64,000 nt of DNA from CAZKWG01 sp964615375 (GTDB taxonomy: Bacteria; Myxococcota_A; UBA796; CAZKWG01). The position numbers were made by a program, and so were the translations under genes. Where the stretch lies: assembly GCA_964615375.1 (NCBI GenBank), contig CAZTOW010000001.1, positions 434,001 to 498,000 on the forward strand, written 5' to 3'. The notes under the pieces were generated by a model. The model saw nothing but the letters and a program-made list of their open reading frames with translations, was not told where the DNA came from and searched no databases. Positions 17,903-26,949 of the stretch are shown here, in pieces (the first letter of the stretch is position 1; each line of letters starts with the position of its first letter).

Positions 17903-19352
17903 GCTGGCGATGGCGGCGGAGCAGGCGGGTTTTCCGCTGCTGTCCGCGCTCGTCCTGGTGCCGCTGATCGCGGGCGCCCTCTGCCTCTTCGCCCCGAGCG
18001 AGCGGGCCTCGCGCTGGATCGGCCTGCTGGCGACCCTGGTCGAGCTCGCGCTGGCCACGCTGGCGGTGGTCTGCTTCGAGCCGGGTCGGCCCGGGATGCA
18101 GCTGGTCGAGCGGGCCGTGTGGATCCCCAGCCTGAACGTGCAGTATCTGGTGGGGGTGGACCGGATCTCCATCCTGCTGCTGCCCACGGTGGCGTTGATC
18201 GGGGTGGGGGCCTTGGTGGCCTCCTGGAGCAGCGTGGTGGTGCAGGTGCGGGCCTTCATGGGGCTGCTGCTCGCGTTGCTCGGGGTGATCACGGGCGTGC
18301 TGGTGGCCTTGGACCTCGTGCTCTTCTTCCTGTTCTGGGAGCTCACGCTGGTCCCGCTCTACTTCCTCATCGGCCTGTGGGGCGTGGGGCCGGAGCGGCG
18401 CTTCGCGGCCCTGAAGTACACGCTCTACATGCTCACGGGCGGCGTGCCGCTGCTGCTCGGGGCCATCGCGCTGGGCATCTCCCACCACGAGCTGCGCGGC
18501 GGCTACGCCTTCGACCTGCTCTCGCTCACCGGGCTGCCCCTGTCCGACCCGCGCGCGCTGCTGATCTTCCTGCTCTTCCTGGTGGGCTTCGGGGTGAAGG
18601 TGCCGCTCTTCCCCTTCCACACCTGGCTGCCCACGGTGGCGATGGAGGGTCGCGCGGGGGCGGCGGCGGTGCTGCTGGGGCTCAAGCTCGGGGTCTACGG
18701 GATGCTGCGCTTCGCGCTCCCCCTGCTGCCGGAGCCCGCCTCCTGGTGCTTCTGGTTGATGGCAGTGCCGGGAGCCATAGGTGTCGTTTATGGCTCGCTG
18801 GTCTCGCTGCAGCAGCGGAACCTGAGGCGGCTCCTGGCTTACTCCAGCATGAGCCACGCTGGGGCGCTGGTGCTGGGGCTGGCGGTGATGAACGACCTCA
18901 GCCTGCGCGGCGTGGCCTGGCAGCTCCCCGCGCTCCTGCTCAGCACGGGCGGGCTCTGCCTCGTGGTGGGCTTCCTCTTCCAGCGCCGGGGCACCTCGGA
19001 TCTGGAGAGCCTGGGCGGGCTGGCTCGCTCAGCGCCGAGGATGTCGGCCCTCTTCCTCCTGCTGGCGCTCTCCAGCGGCGGCTTGCCGGGCACGGTGGGC
19101 TTCGTAGGCGAGCTGCTCGTGCTGCGGGGCGTCGCCGAGCGCGCGCTCCCCCTGGCCCTGATGAGCCTGCTCGGCACCCTCCTGGGCGCCGCGGCCCTGG
19201 TGAGCGCCTGGCAGCGCGTGTTCCTGGGCCCGCCGAAGCTGGAGATCGCCGATCTGCGCCCCCGGGAGCTGGCGTTTGGGCTGGCCCTGGCGGCGGTGGT
19301 GCTGGGGGCGGGGGTGGCGCCGGGCTGGGTGCTGGGGTGGGTGGGGGGGTAG
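17892..19352 (+). CDS. Complex I NuoM-like antiporter subunit (last of the DabA cluster)
   Basis: 486 residues from GTG 17892, with GAGGAGG upstream; an internal ATG six codons later is an alternative. It is a textbook NuoM/MrpD-type protein with Glu150 (FFLFWELTLVPLYF), Lys236 (GFGVKVPLFPFHTWLP), Lys265 (LLGLKLGVYG) and Glu407 (GTVGFVGELLV), so a complete proton half-channel is expected. It is the fifth and last gene of the DabA cluster. It is followed by a 295-base gap holding a long inverted repeat before the convergent HEAT-like gene. Confidence 0.9.
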   Translation: MGTELAMAAEQAGFPLLSALVLVPLIAGALCLFAPSERASRWIGLLATLVELALATLAVVCFEPGRPGMQLVERAVWIPSLNVQYLVGVDRISILLLPTVALIGVGALVASWSSVVVQVRAFMGLLLALLGVITGVLVALDLVLFFLFWELTLVPLYFLIGLWGVGPERRFAALKYTLYMLTGGVPLLLGAIALGISHHELRGGYAFDLLSLTGLPLSDPRALLIFLLFLVGFGVKVPLFPFHTWLPTVAMEGRAGAAAVLLGLKLGVYGMLRFALPLLPEPASWCFWLMAVPGAIGVVYGSLVSLQQRNLRRLLAYSSMSHAGALVLGLAVMNDLSLRGVAWQLPALLLSTGGLCLVVGFLFQRRGTSDLESLGGLARSAPRMSALFLLLALSSGGLPGTVGFVGELLVLRGVAERALPLALMSLLGTLLGAAALVSAWQRVFLGPPKLEIADLRPRELAFGLALAAVVLGAGVAPGWVLGWVGG

Positions 19353-19410
19353 GCGTGTGGCCTCGGATGGGGCCGAGAGCTGCGCGTTGATCCTGCGCCG
19401 GGGTGGGTGA

Positions 19411-19590
19411 TTCGGCGCAGAGGACGCTGAGTTCGCAGAGTTCGCAGAGGCTCGGGCGGGCGTCAGGGAGCAGGAGGCGGGCTGGCCTCGTGCGTCAGCC
19501 TCCCGATCACCGTTCCTTCCATCGCCCCCCACCGATCGTGGCCCTGTTCTCCTCTGCGCGCTCTGCGACCTCAGCGTCCTCTGCGCTGAA
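19411..19590. repeat. 40-bp imperfect inverted repeat with 100-bp spacer
   Basis: The arms at 19411-19450 and 19551-19590 match at 36 of 40 positions in inverted orientation. They are rich in the word CGCAGAG. The element fills the gap (19353-19647) between two convergent genes. It could form a long cruciform or hairpin and act as a two-way transcription stop, or be a degenerate mobile repeat of the common CGCAGAGG intergenic type. Nothing else is seen in this gap. Confidence 0.75.
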
Positions 19591-19647
19591 TTGCCAGTCA
19601 CGGCGAGGGATCGAGCTAGGCCCTCATTCCGCCGTGCGATCTCTGGA

Positions 19648-20937
19648 CTACCCTCCGCCCTGGCCCTCCCGCGCCACCCGCACCGCCCCGCGCTGACGCT
19701 CCCGATCCTCCTCCACCTTGATCGCGCCCACCTCCGGCGCCTCGGGGGCCACACGGATCTGTCCGGCCTCGGCGCCGACCAGCCGCGCCTGGATCGTGCG
19801 GGCGGCCTCCAGCAGGAGGGGCGCGGCGGGATCCTCGGGGTGGGCGCGGGCGAGCTCCTTGAGGGCGGGGACGCTGCTGACGCCGCCGATCTGGCCGAGG
19901 GCTCGGGCGAGCTCCTGCCGTCCAGGGGGCGTCTCGCGCAGGGCGCAGCCGAGGAGGGCGGCCTCGGCCTCGCGATCGTCCTGACTGGCCGAGCCCGCCA
20001 GGAGCTGCGCGCCCTGGGCCAGGAGCCGGGGGTGGCCGAGGCCCAGCAGGGCGACTCCCAGCCGCCGCCGCAGACCGGGCTCCAGGTGGTCGAGCCGGAG
20101 CGCCTGGAGCGCGTACACGTCGTCGTCCAGCAGGGCGGGGAGCGTGTCGCGGGTCCCGGCCAGGGCCTCGAGGTCGCCAGTCCCGATCGCGTGGAGCAGG
20201 CGCAGCAGCGGCGCGTCGGAGCCGGCCAGGCTCTCGAGCACCGGACCCCAGGTCGCCCAGGGCACTCGGGCGGACAGGATCACCAGGGCCCGCAGGCGCC
20301 GCGCGGGCGCGGGGTCGTGCCGCGCGATCTGCAGGAGGGCGGCGTTCACGTCGGAGGGCGGGCTCAGCTCCTCGGTGATCTGGGCGAGGGCGCGCACAGC
20401 GGCGGCGATCAGGTGGGAGTCGTCCCAGGTCCCGAGCAGCCGGGCGTCCAGGAGCCCCCGGCGGAGGTCCACCCGGGCGACGCTGGGTCGGTTCACGCCG
20501 GCCACCAGGGCGCGGCGCCGCTCGGGGCTCAGCGTGGCCAGGGCCGCGCCCAGGTCCCCCTCCACCAGGAAGCAGGCGTCGAAGGCAGGGTCTCCGACGC
20601 CGGAGACCGGCTGGGGCCTCGGCGCGGGCTGGCCCTCCTGGGGGGCCCGGTTGATCAGCGAGAAGGGCAGGTCCCGGCGCTTGAGGGTGGCGACCACCCC
20701 CTCCTTGCCCGCGTAGGGCTCCACCTCCAGCGCCAGCGAGGTGTGGCCCAGGCGCCCGACCAGCCCGTGCTCGCTCGCGCGGTCGATGCCCTCCACCCGA
20801 AGATCCTGCTGGATCGCCTGGATGAAGCCCGCGGGCGACAGGCGGGCCTGGCGCCTCAGGCGGTCCTCGATGGTGGTGGCCACCCCGTAGATCAGGACAG
20901 CCAGGAGTGAGATGACCAGGAAGATGACCAGGTCCAT
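19648..20937 (-). CDS. Membrane-anchored HEAT-like repeat protein of an ABC exporter operon
   Basis: 429 residues. One N-terminal membrane helix (MDLVIFLVISLLAVLIYGVA) is followed by a small mixed domain and then, from about residue 150 to 390, Leu/Ala/Arg-rich helical repeats resembling HEAT repeats (for example LLQIARHDPAPARRLRALVI and ARALGQIGGVSSVPALKELA). The C-terminal 40 residues are charged and probably disordered. It starts 12 bases after the permease stop and belongs to that operon. No enzymatic motif is present; a scaffold for the transporter is the likeliest role, inferred from its location. Confidence 0.75.
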   Translation of the reverse strand: MDLVIFLVISLLAVLIYGVATTIEDRLRRQARLSPAGFIQAIQQDLRVEGIDRASEHGLVGRLGHTSLALEVEPYAGKEGVVATLKRRDLPFSLINRAPQEGQPAPRPQPVSGVGDPAFDACFLVEGDLGAALATLSPERRRALVAGVNRPSVARVDLRRGLLDARLLGTWDDSHLIAAAVRALAQITEELSPPSDVNAALLQIARHDPAPARRLRALVILSARVPWATWGPVLESLAGSDAPLLRLLHAIGTGDLEALAGTRDTLPALLDDDVYALQALRLDHLEPGLRRRLGVALLGLGHPRLLAQGAQLLAGSASQDDREAEAALLGCALRETPPGRQELARALGQIGGVSSVPALKELARAHPEDPAAPLLLEAARTIQARLVGAEAGQIRVAPEAPEVGAIKVEEDRERQRGAVRVAREGQGGG

Positions 20938-20949
20938 GCCTTCCCCCGC

Positions 20950-23499
20950 TCACTCCGCCTGAAGCGCCTCGCTGGCGGGGACCGAGGCCACCTGCCGCGC
21001 CGGCAGCCAGGCCGCGATCACCGCGGCGATCACGGAGGCCAGCGCCGCCGCCCCCAGCGCGCCCCAGGGGGGCACATAGACCAGCGGGATGCCCAGCGTG
21101 GCGGTGGCGTCGGCGAAGACCCGCCCCAGCGCCGCCCCGATCAGCACGCCGCCCAGCGCGCCCACCCCTGCGGTCAGCGCGCCCTCCACGATGACGATCC
21201 CGATCCGCTGGCCGCGGGTGGCGCCGATGGCGCTGAGCGCGGCGAGGTCGCGGCGGCGCTCGTAGGCGCTCTGGGCCAGGGCGGCGCCCACGGAGAGCAG
21301 GCCCACCCCGCCGGAGAGCCAGGCGATGAGGTCCAGCGAGATCAGCACGGCGGAGGCGAGCTCGTGGACCTGGCGACGCAGGTTGTCCCGGGTCTCCACC
21401 AGCACCCCCGGCCGCGCCTCCAGCGCCTCCTCCACCTCCGTCGCCGCGACCCCGTCCTCCACCCGCACCGCCAGCGCGTCGGCGCGCGTGACCCCCAGGA
21501 CCTCGGCCGCGAAGCGCTGCCCCACCAGGAGCGTGTAGCCGTTCTGGGTGTAGTCCACGAACTCGGCGATCACCCTCAGCTCTGTGGGGCCGTCGCGCCC
21601 CTGGAGCGAGAGGCGGTCGCCCGGCTTCACCCCCAGCTGCGCGGCGACCACGCTGGTCACCAGGCAGGCGTCGGGGGCGTCGAGCGCGCCCATGGCCTCC
21701 GCCCCCGTCATCGGGCTCCCCGGCACCAGCTCCACCGGGATCTGCTCGCGCCAGATCGCCGTCTCCACCGCCATCACCGAGATCGCCGCCGGCTGCTCGC
21801 GCCCCGGCGAGCGCACGCTGAGGGGGCGGATGGTCACGGAGCCGGCGCGGGCCACGCCGGGGGTCGCGCGCACCGCCTCCAGATCCTCGGCGGAGAAGCC
21901 GCCCACCCGCGTCACGTAGAGGTCCCAGCTCAGGGCGGCGTCCGTCCAGCGGTCGATCTCGCGAGACATGCCGGAGCCGAGCGTGGAGGCTCCGCCGACC
22001 AGGGCCACGCTGACCAGCACCGCCCCGGCGGAGAGCCCGCTGCGGGCCGGTCGCCAGCGCAGCGAGCTGGCTCCCAGGGCCCCGGTGGCGCCCAGCAGGC
22101 GGGCCGAGACCCAGGCGAGCGGACCGGAGAGCGGGGCGACCAGCCCGGGGAGGGCGGCGGTCACGCCCAGGAGGAGAAGCAGGATGCGGGCGAAGCTGAT
22201 CCCGCGGTCCACCTGGCTGGCGGGCCAGACCCAGAAGCTCAGGGCGGTGAGCCCGGCCAGGGCGAGGGCGAGCGCGACGCTCCAGCGGGCGGGGGGCTCG
22301 GCGGCGTGGGCGCGGGCGCGCAGGCCCTCCCACACGGGCTCGCGGCTGGCGCGCAGGGCGGGCCAGAGGGCGGCGAGCAGGGCGGTCAGCACGCCCAGGG
22401 CGGAGGCCGCGAAGACCTCGGGGAGGGGGACGCGCTCCAGCCGGAGATCGGCGTTGGCCGTGAGCGCCAGCAGGGCCGCCACCCCCCGCGCCAGCGGCAC
22501 GCCCAGCAGCGCCCCCAGGGCCGCCCCCGGCAGCGCCACCACCAGGGCCTGGAGCAGGAAGATCCACAGCACCTGCCCCGCCGTCGCCCCCGTGCAGCGC
22601 AGCAGGGCCAGCGCCCGACCCTGGGCCGCCGCCCGCGCCGAGAACTGGCCGTGGATGAGGTAGGCCGCCAGGAACAGGCCCATCAGGCCCAGCATGTCCG
22701 TCCCGGCGCGCAGGTTGCCCAGGCGCTGCTCCACGTCCTGGCCGCGATCCGCGGGGAGGGAGGCCAGGGCTCCAGAGACTAGATTACCTAGTCGATCCTT
22801 CGCCCGCGCGAGGTCCGCCCCCGGCTTCAGGAGGACGTGGAGCTCCTGCGTGTCCTCGGGCCCCAGCCCGAAGTCCGCCCGCACCTGCGCCGTCGGCGCG
22901 ATCACCACCCGCCCGTAGCCCAGGGCGCCCAGCCCCTCGCGAGCCAGCGTCCCGCCGATCTTCCAGGTCAGCACCTTGCCCTTGCGGTCCAGCAGGCGGA
23001 GATCGTCCCCGGGCTCGAGCCCGCGGCTCTCCGCCCAGACCTCGCCGACCAGCACGCCCTCCCCGGCCTGGCCGGAGACGGTCCAGCGGCAGGGCTCGGC
23101 GGGGCAGGGGTCGTCGGCCCCCAGCACCAGCACGGCGGCGTCGGGGCCGGGCATGAAGGGCATCCCGCCGCGGGCGGCGTCCTCCAGGCGGGCGGCGAAG
23201 AGGGCCACCAGCGGGAGCGTGCGGGCCACGTCGGGGTCGGCCTCCACCGCGGCGCGCAGGCCGGCGGGGAGGGGCTGCGTCAGGTCGCCCACGGGGAGCA
23301 TCACGAGGTCGGCGGGGCCCGCGGCCTCGGCGTACATCGCGCGCATCGAGGCCAGCGCCCCCTGCGTCCCCACCCGCAGGGCCAGCACGCCGGAGACTCC
23401 GACCGCGAGCCCCAGGACCAGCACCATCGCCGCCGCCGGGCGCCGGGCCAGATCGCGCAGGGCGAGGCGCAGGAGCGGGAGGATCGTGCCCCCGCTCAT
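20950..23499 (-). CDS. ABC transporter permease, FtsX/MacB type, duplicated
   Basis: 849 residues. A first helix near residue 20 (LARRPAAAMVLVLGLAVGVS) is followed by a large extracytoplasmic domain, a block of three helices around 260-370, more central helices, a second extracytoplasmic domain (about 480-690) and a C-terminal three-helix FtsX block ending in WLPARQVASVPASEALQAE. This is the two-FtsX-domain layout of macrolide/lipoprotein exporter permeases. It overlaps the ATPase gene by ATGA (23496-23499). It likely moves a lipid, lipoprotein or peptide from the inner membrane outward; the substrate is unknown. Confidence 0.9.
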   Translation of the reverse strand: MSGGTILPLLRLALRDLARRPAAAMVLVLGLAVGVSGVLALRVGTQGALASMRAMYAEAAGPADLVMLPVGDLTQPLPAGLRAAVEADPDVARTLPLVALFAARLEDAARGGMPFMPGPDAAVLVLGADDPCPAEPCRWTVSGQAGEGVLVGEVWAESRGLEPGDDLRLLDRKGKVLTWKIGGTLAREGLGALGYGRVVIAPTAQVRADFGLGPEDTQELHVLLKPGADLARAKDRLGNLVSGALASLPADRGQDVEQRLGNLRAGTDMLGLMGLFLAAYLIHGQFSARAAAQGRALALLRCTGATAGQVLWIFLLQALVVALPGAALGALLGVPLARGVAALLALTANADLRLERVPLPEVFAASALGVLTALLAALWPALRASREPVWEGLRARAHAAEPPARWSVALALALAGLTALSFWVWPASQVDRGISFARILLLLLGVTAALPGLVAPLSGPLAWVSARLLGATGALGASSLRWRPARSGLSAGAVLVSVALVGGASTLGSGMSREIDRWTDAALSWDLYVTRVGGFSAEDLEAVRATPGVARAGSVTIRPLSVRSPGREQPAAISVMAVETAIWREQIPVELVPGSPMTGAEAMGALDAPDACLVTSVVAAQLGVKPGDRLSLQGRDGPTELRVIAEFVDYTQNGYTLLVGQRFAAEVLGVTRADALAVRVEDGVAATEVEEALEARPGVLVETRDNLRRQVHELASAVLISLDLIAWLSGGVGLLSVGAALAQSAYERRRDLAALSAIGATRGQRIGIVIVEGALTAGVGALGGVLIGAALGRVFADATATLGIPLVYVPPWGALGAAALASVIAAVIAAWLPARQVASVPASEALQAE

Positions 23500-24170
23500 T
23501 CCAGGCGCCCGTCGCGCAGGTGGAGCTGACGGTCGGCGACCGCCGCGGCGCTCGGGTCGTGGGTCACCATCAGCACCGCGGCCCCCAGATCGCGGGCGGC
23601 GCCGCGCAGCAGGGCCAGCACGTCGTGGCCGCGCTGGCTGTCCAGGGCGCCGGTGGGCTCGTCCGCCAGGAGCAGGCTGGGGCCGCTGGCCAGCACCCGG
23701 GCGAGCGCGGCGCGCTGCTGCTCGCCCACGCTGGCCTGCTCGGGGAGGTGGCGGGCGCGGTGGGCCAGCCCGACCCGGGCCAGGGCCTCGCGGGCGCGCG
23801 GCTCCCAGGTGGAGGCGGGCACGCCGTCCAGGAGCTGCGGGAGCCCGACGTTCTCCAGGAGCGAGAGCACGGGGATGAGGTTGTAGGTCTGGAACACGAA
23901 GCCGACCTTGCGGCGGCGGAGCCGGGCCCGGTCGTCCTCGGAGAGCTGGCCCAGGTCCTGCCCCTCCAGCAGCACGCGCCCGCTGCTGGGGCGCATCAGC
24001 CCGGCCAGCATGGCCAGCAAGGTGGATTTTCCGCTGCCGGACGGGCCGGTCAGCGCGACGAACTCCCCGCGCGCCAGGCCGAAGGACACGCCGTCGACCG
24101 CCGAGACCCGCTCACCGCCGAGCTCGTAGACGCAGCAAAGGGCATCGGCCACCAGGACCTGCTCGGGCAT
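23496..24170 (-). CDS. ABC transporter ATP-binding protein (LolD/MacB type)
   Basis: 224 residues from ATG 24170, with GAGGAG eight bases upstream; longer readings lack any conserved sequence and would run into the divergent promoter. Walker A GPSGSGKST is at 42-50, the Q-loop is VFQTYNLIPVLSLLENV, the signature is ASVGEQQR (a variant of LSGGQ common in this exporter subfamily), Walker B is LLLADEPTGALD and the H-loop is MVTHDPSAA. It powers the FtsX-type permease encoded just downstream with a 4-base overlap. Confidence 0.95.
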   Translation of the reverse strand: MPEQVLVADALCCVYELGGERVSAVDGVSFGLARGEFVALTGPSGSGKSTLLAMLAGLMRPSSGRVLLEGQDLGQLSEDDRARLRRRKVGFVFQTYNLIPVLSLLENVGLPQLLDGVPASTWEPRAREALARVGLAHRARHLPEQASVGEQQRAALARVLASGPSLLLADEPTGALDSQRGHDVLALLRGAARDLGAAVLMVTHDPSAAAVADRQLHLRDGRLE

Positions 24171-24273
24171 TCCGGCGCTCCTCGACGCGCCTCGTATTCC
24201 AGCGAAGGGGTTCACGCACCCGAGCGCATGGCGCGCCTCCGTGCTATAGAAGGTGCCAGGTGGAGGTGGCACC

Positions 24274-25257
24274 ATGGCGCGCTCGACGGGAACAACAACG
24301 GCGCGGACATGGCTTCTGCTTGGGGGCGTGCTCCTCGTCGCGGGGACCTGTACGGCGCTCATCTATGGCGTGATGGCTGACTATCAAGCCGCGCTGAGAG
24401 AGGCACGCGCGCGCGTGCCGATGGTGGAGGTCGTTCAGACCGCGCGCGATCTGGAGCCCGGGGTGCCCATCGAGCGCGAGGATCTGGTGGTGGCGACGGT
24501 GCCAGCCGGAAGTGTCCCCGAAGCTGAGGTCTTCCTGGGCGATCAGCTCAAGGACGCCCTCGGGCTCATCCCGGTGGAGCGCGTCCTGGCGGGGGAGCCC
24601 CTGCGGCGCGAGCGCATGGACGCGCGGGCGGCGCGGGCGGCCCTGGACCGGATCATCGCGCCTGGGGCGCGGGCGGCCTCCCTGCTGCTCTCCTCCGCGG
24701 CCGGGCTGTCGGGCCTGCTGCACCCGGCGGACCGCGTGGACGTGATCGTCACCATCCGGCCGGACAGCGAGGCCCTGGAGGCCGACTGGGTCACCGAGAC
24801 CATCCTGCAGAACGCGCGCGTGCTGGCGGTGGATCGGGCGGTCATCGGCGGGCGGGACCCGCAGGGGGCCGAGACCAGCAAGGACGACAAGAAGCGGACC
24901 TCCTCGGGGCGCAAGGTCGTGGTCACGCTCGAGGTGCTGCCGGAGGAGGCGGAGAAGCTCGCGCTGGCGTCCACGCGGGGAGATCTGCAGCTCTCGCTGC
25001 GCCAGGCCGAGGACGACGCGCTCGTCGAGGATCGGGGCCCGCTGGTGACCAACACCCTCGTCGGCATCGCCAAGCTCGGCGAGGGCACCCGCTCGGCGGA
25101 GCGTCGCACTGAGGCGCGCAAGGCCCAGACCCGGCAGAGCCCGCCCCCGGTCGCGCCCGCCCACAGCACCGAGGTCATCGTGGGCGACCAGCGCAGCACC
25201 AGCACCTATGACCAGAGCGGCGAGCGCATCGACGGTTCCACCAGGAAGGGACGGTGA
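24274..25257 (+). CDS. cpaB: Flp/Tad pilus assembly protein CpaB
   Basis: 327 residues from ATG 24274 (GGAGGTGG upstream); an in-frame GTG at 24253 is less likely. One N-terminal helix (about 13-33) precedes the SAF-like domain (VEVVQTARDLEPGVPIEREDLVVATVP) and the RcpC/CpaB core (LLSSAAGLSGLLHPADRVDVIVTI). CpaB sits in the periplasm and works with the outer-membrane secretin of Tad pili. The Lys/Arg/Ser-rich C-terminal 60 residues look disordered. It opens a four-gene Tad-like group that lacks the ATPase, secretin and platform genes in this window. Confidence 0.9.
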   Translation: MARSTGTTTARTWLLLGGVLLVAGTCTALIYGVMADYQAALREARARVPMVEVVQTARDLEPGVPIEREDLVVATVPAGSVPEAEVFLGDQLKDALGLIPVERVLAGEPLRRERMDARAARAALDRIIAPGARAASLLLSSAAGLSGLLHPADRVDVIVTIRPDSEALEADWVTETILQNARVLAVDRAVIGGRDPQGAETSKDDKKRTSSGRKVVVTLEVLPEEAEKLALASTRGDLQLSLRQAEDDALVEDRGPLVTNTLVGIAKLGEGTRSAERRTEARKAQTRQSPPPVAPAHSTEVIVGDQRSTSTYDQSGERIDGSTRKGR

Positions 25258-25264
25258 GGTGCCC

Positions 25265-26524
25265 ATGACCACACGGACCAGACCTTCTCGACGACGCGGA
25301 TCCTACGCCATCCTCCTGGCGCTCGCGCTGACCGTGCTGCTCGGCTTCGGGGCCTTCGCCATCGACGTCGCCTACATCCGCATGGCGCAGGCGCAGGCGC
25401 AGGACGTGGCGGACGCCGCCACGCAGGCCGCGGTGATCATGCTCCGCCGCACGGGCAGCCAGGACGACGCCCGGACGGTGGCCGAGGGCGTGGTCGCCGC
25501 CAACCTCATCGCCGGGCAGCCCGGGGATCTGGCGGACCTGGACTTCGGCACCTGGGACGAGGACGCCGGCACCTTCACCGAGGGCACGGTTGCGCCGAAC
25601 GCGGTGCGGGCCCTGGTGACGCGCACGGGCGACAACGAGGTCGGGCTCTTCCTCGCCCGCTTCTTCGGGGTGGAGCACCTGCCGGTGGCCGGGCGGGCCA
25701 CCAGCGCCGCGCGGGCCATGCACGTCTGCGTGGCCTTCGACATCACGAACTCCTGGAACCACTCGGACTTCCACAACGCCACCGACGCCGCCCTGGCCTT
25801 CTACGACGTCATCGCCAACAACTACGGCGAGCAGGACAAGATCGGGATGGCGATCTTCACGGGCCCCTTCGCCTGGGAGTACACGCCGCTGACCCGCGTG
25901 GCCGACGACGTGGCGGCGGGCAAGGCCGTCCGGGACGACTGGGAGATCCTGGAGACCGGCAACAAGGCGGGCAAGTACAAGAGCTCCTCCAACAAGCACT
26001 GCACCTGGGCGACGGGCAGCAACAAGAACAACTTCAAGACGAACACCAGCACCACCACGAAGGGCGGCTGCTTCTCCGAGATGCCGCGCGAGTACCAGGA
26101 CGACGAGGCGGGCACCGACCACACCACCGGCCTGGAGATGTGCAGCCGGATGTTCGAGGCGGAGGACAACCCGGGCGTGTACCGGGCGGTGCTGATGCTC
26201 ACCGACGGCATCCCCAACGGCACGCAGTCCACGGCGGGCACCCTGCGCGCGGCCGACGGCTACACCGAGACGCGCTGGACCGAGTACAAGGCGGCCGTCC
26301 CGCACTCCACCACCAACATCAAGACGGACAGCGTGGCCCTGGCCGGGGACATGTGGGACGAGCAGCAGGCCAACATCTGGGTGGTCTCCTTCGTGCAGTA
26401 CGACTCCTTCATGGAGAGCATGGTGCAGGGGGACGGCTACTTCACCTTGACCTCGGACTCCAGCGCCCTGGTCGACATCTTCGAGGGGGTGGCGAATTCG
26501 CTGCCCCTGGCCATCGTGGAGTGA
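25265..26524 (+). CDS. TadG-like protein with von Willebrand A-like domain
   Basis: 419 residues from ATG 25265, seven bases after cpaB. It has a twin-basic N-terminus, one membrane helix (GSYAILLALALTVLLGFGAFAIDVAYIRMAQAQAQDVAD, the TadE/G-like N-domain) and, from about residue 155, a vWA-like fold opening with VCVAFDITNSWNHS. The MIDAS-like DxTxS appears as Asp-Ile-Thr-Asn-Ser, and a later DGIPNGTQS could complete a metal site. Cys residues in the middle may form disulfides. It is expected to be anchored in the inner membrane with its bulk outside, as a minor pilus-like or surface component. Confidence 0.85.
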   Translation: MTTRTRPSRRRGSYAILLALALTVLLGFGAFAIDVAYIRMAQAQAQDVADAATQAAVIMLRRTGSQDDARTVAEGVVAANLIAGQPGDLADLDFGTWDEDAGTFTEGTVAPNAVRALVTRTGDNEVGLFLARFFGVEHLPVAGRATSAARAMHVCVAFDITNSWNHSDFHNATDAALAFYDVIANNYGEQDKIGMAIFTGPFAWEYTPLTRVADDVAAGKAVRDDWEILETGNKAGKYKSSSNKHCTWATGSNKNNFKTNTSTTTKGGCFSEMPREYQDDEAGTDHTTGLEMCSRMFEAEDNPGVYRAVLMLTDGIPNGTQSTAGTLRAADGYTETRWTEYKAAVPHSTTNIKTDSVALAGDMWDEQQANIWVVSFVQYDSFMESMVQGDGYFTLTSDSSALVDIFEGVANSLPLAIVE

Positions 26525-26527
26525 GCC

Positions 26528-26947
26528 ATGCGCCGCCGCGGAGGGACCACGCTCGAGTTCGGCCTGATCCTGCCCGTCTTCGTGCTGCTGGTGGGCGGCA
26601 TCATGGACGTGGCCTGGCTCTTCTACATGGAGAACGCGCTGGACCGGGCGGTCATGCTCGGCTGCCGCGCGGGGGCGCTGGTGGACCCGGGCGTGGAGGA
26701 GGCCTCGCTCGCGCTGACGAAGGCGAAGGCCGAGGACGTGATGGAGGAGGCCCTGTGGATGAACGCCACCGGCCTCACCGCCGTGCCGGAGTCGCTCACG
26801 ACCACCGTGACCACGCACGGCACCTCGCCGGGGCGCAGCCTGGTCTGTGAGGTGAGCGTCGAGTTCCGGCCCCTGGTGGGCATCGTGCTCGACCCGCTCA
26901 CGCTCTCGTCCTCCACCGCGATCCGCCTCGAGTGGCAGAGGGGGTGA
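26528..26947 (+). CDS. TadE-like pseudopilin
   Basis: 139 residues, three bases after the tadG-like stop. The N-terminus MRRRGGTTLEFGLILPVFVLLVGG carries the TadE pattern: a basic start, Gly, a Glu five residues into the helix (TTLEF) and a long hydrophobic helix. Processing before the helix by a TadV/CpaA-like peptidase would be expected, but none is in the window. The rest is a small extracytoplasmic domain with two Cys. Confidence 0.88.
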   Translation: MRRRGGTTLEFGLILPVFVLLVGGIMDVAWLFYMENALDRAVMLGCRAGALVDPGVEEASLALTKAKAEDVMEEALWMNATGLTAVPESLTTTVTTHGTSPGRSLVCEVSVEFRPLVGIVLDPLTLSSSTAIRLEWQRG

Positions 26948-26949
26948 CC

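Noticed and set aside
10275..19352. Ordinary respiratory complex I (nuo) operon
   Set aside because: No NuoA-K small subunits, Fe-S subunits or NADH module; DabA is in the middle of the antiporter-like genes.
19616..22567. 983-codon minus-strand frame rich in Ala/Gly/Arg
   Set aside because: It lies across the permease and HEAT-like genes in another frame, has no domain or signal and is a by-product of very high GC.
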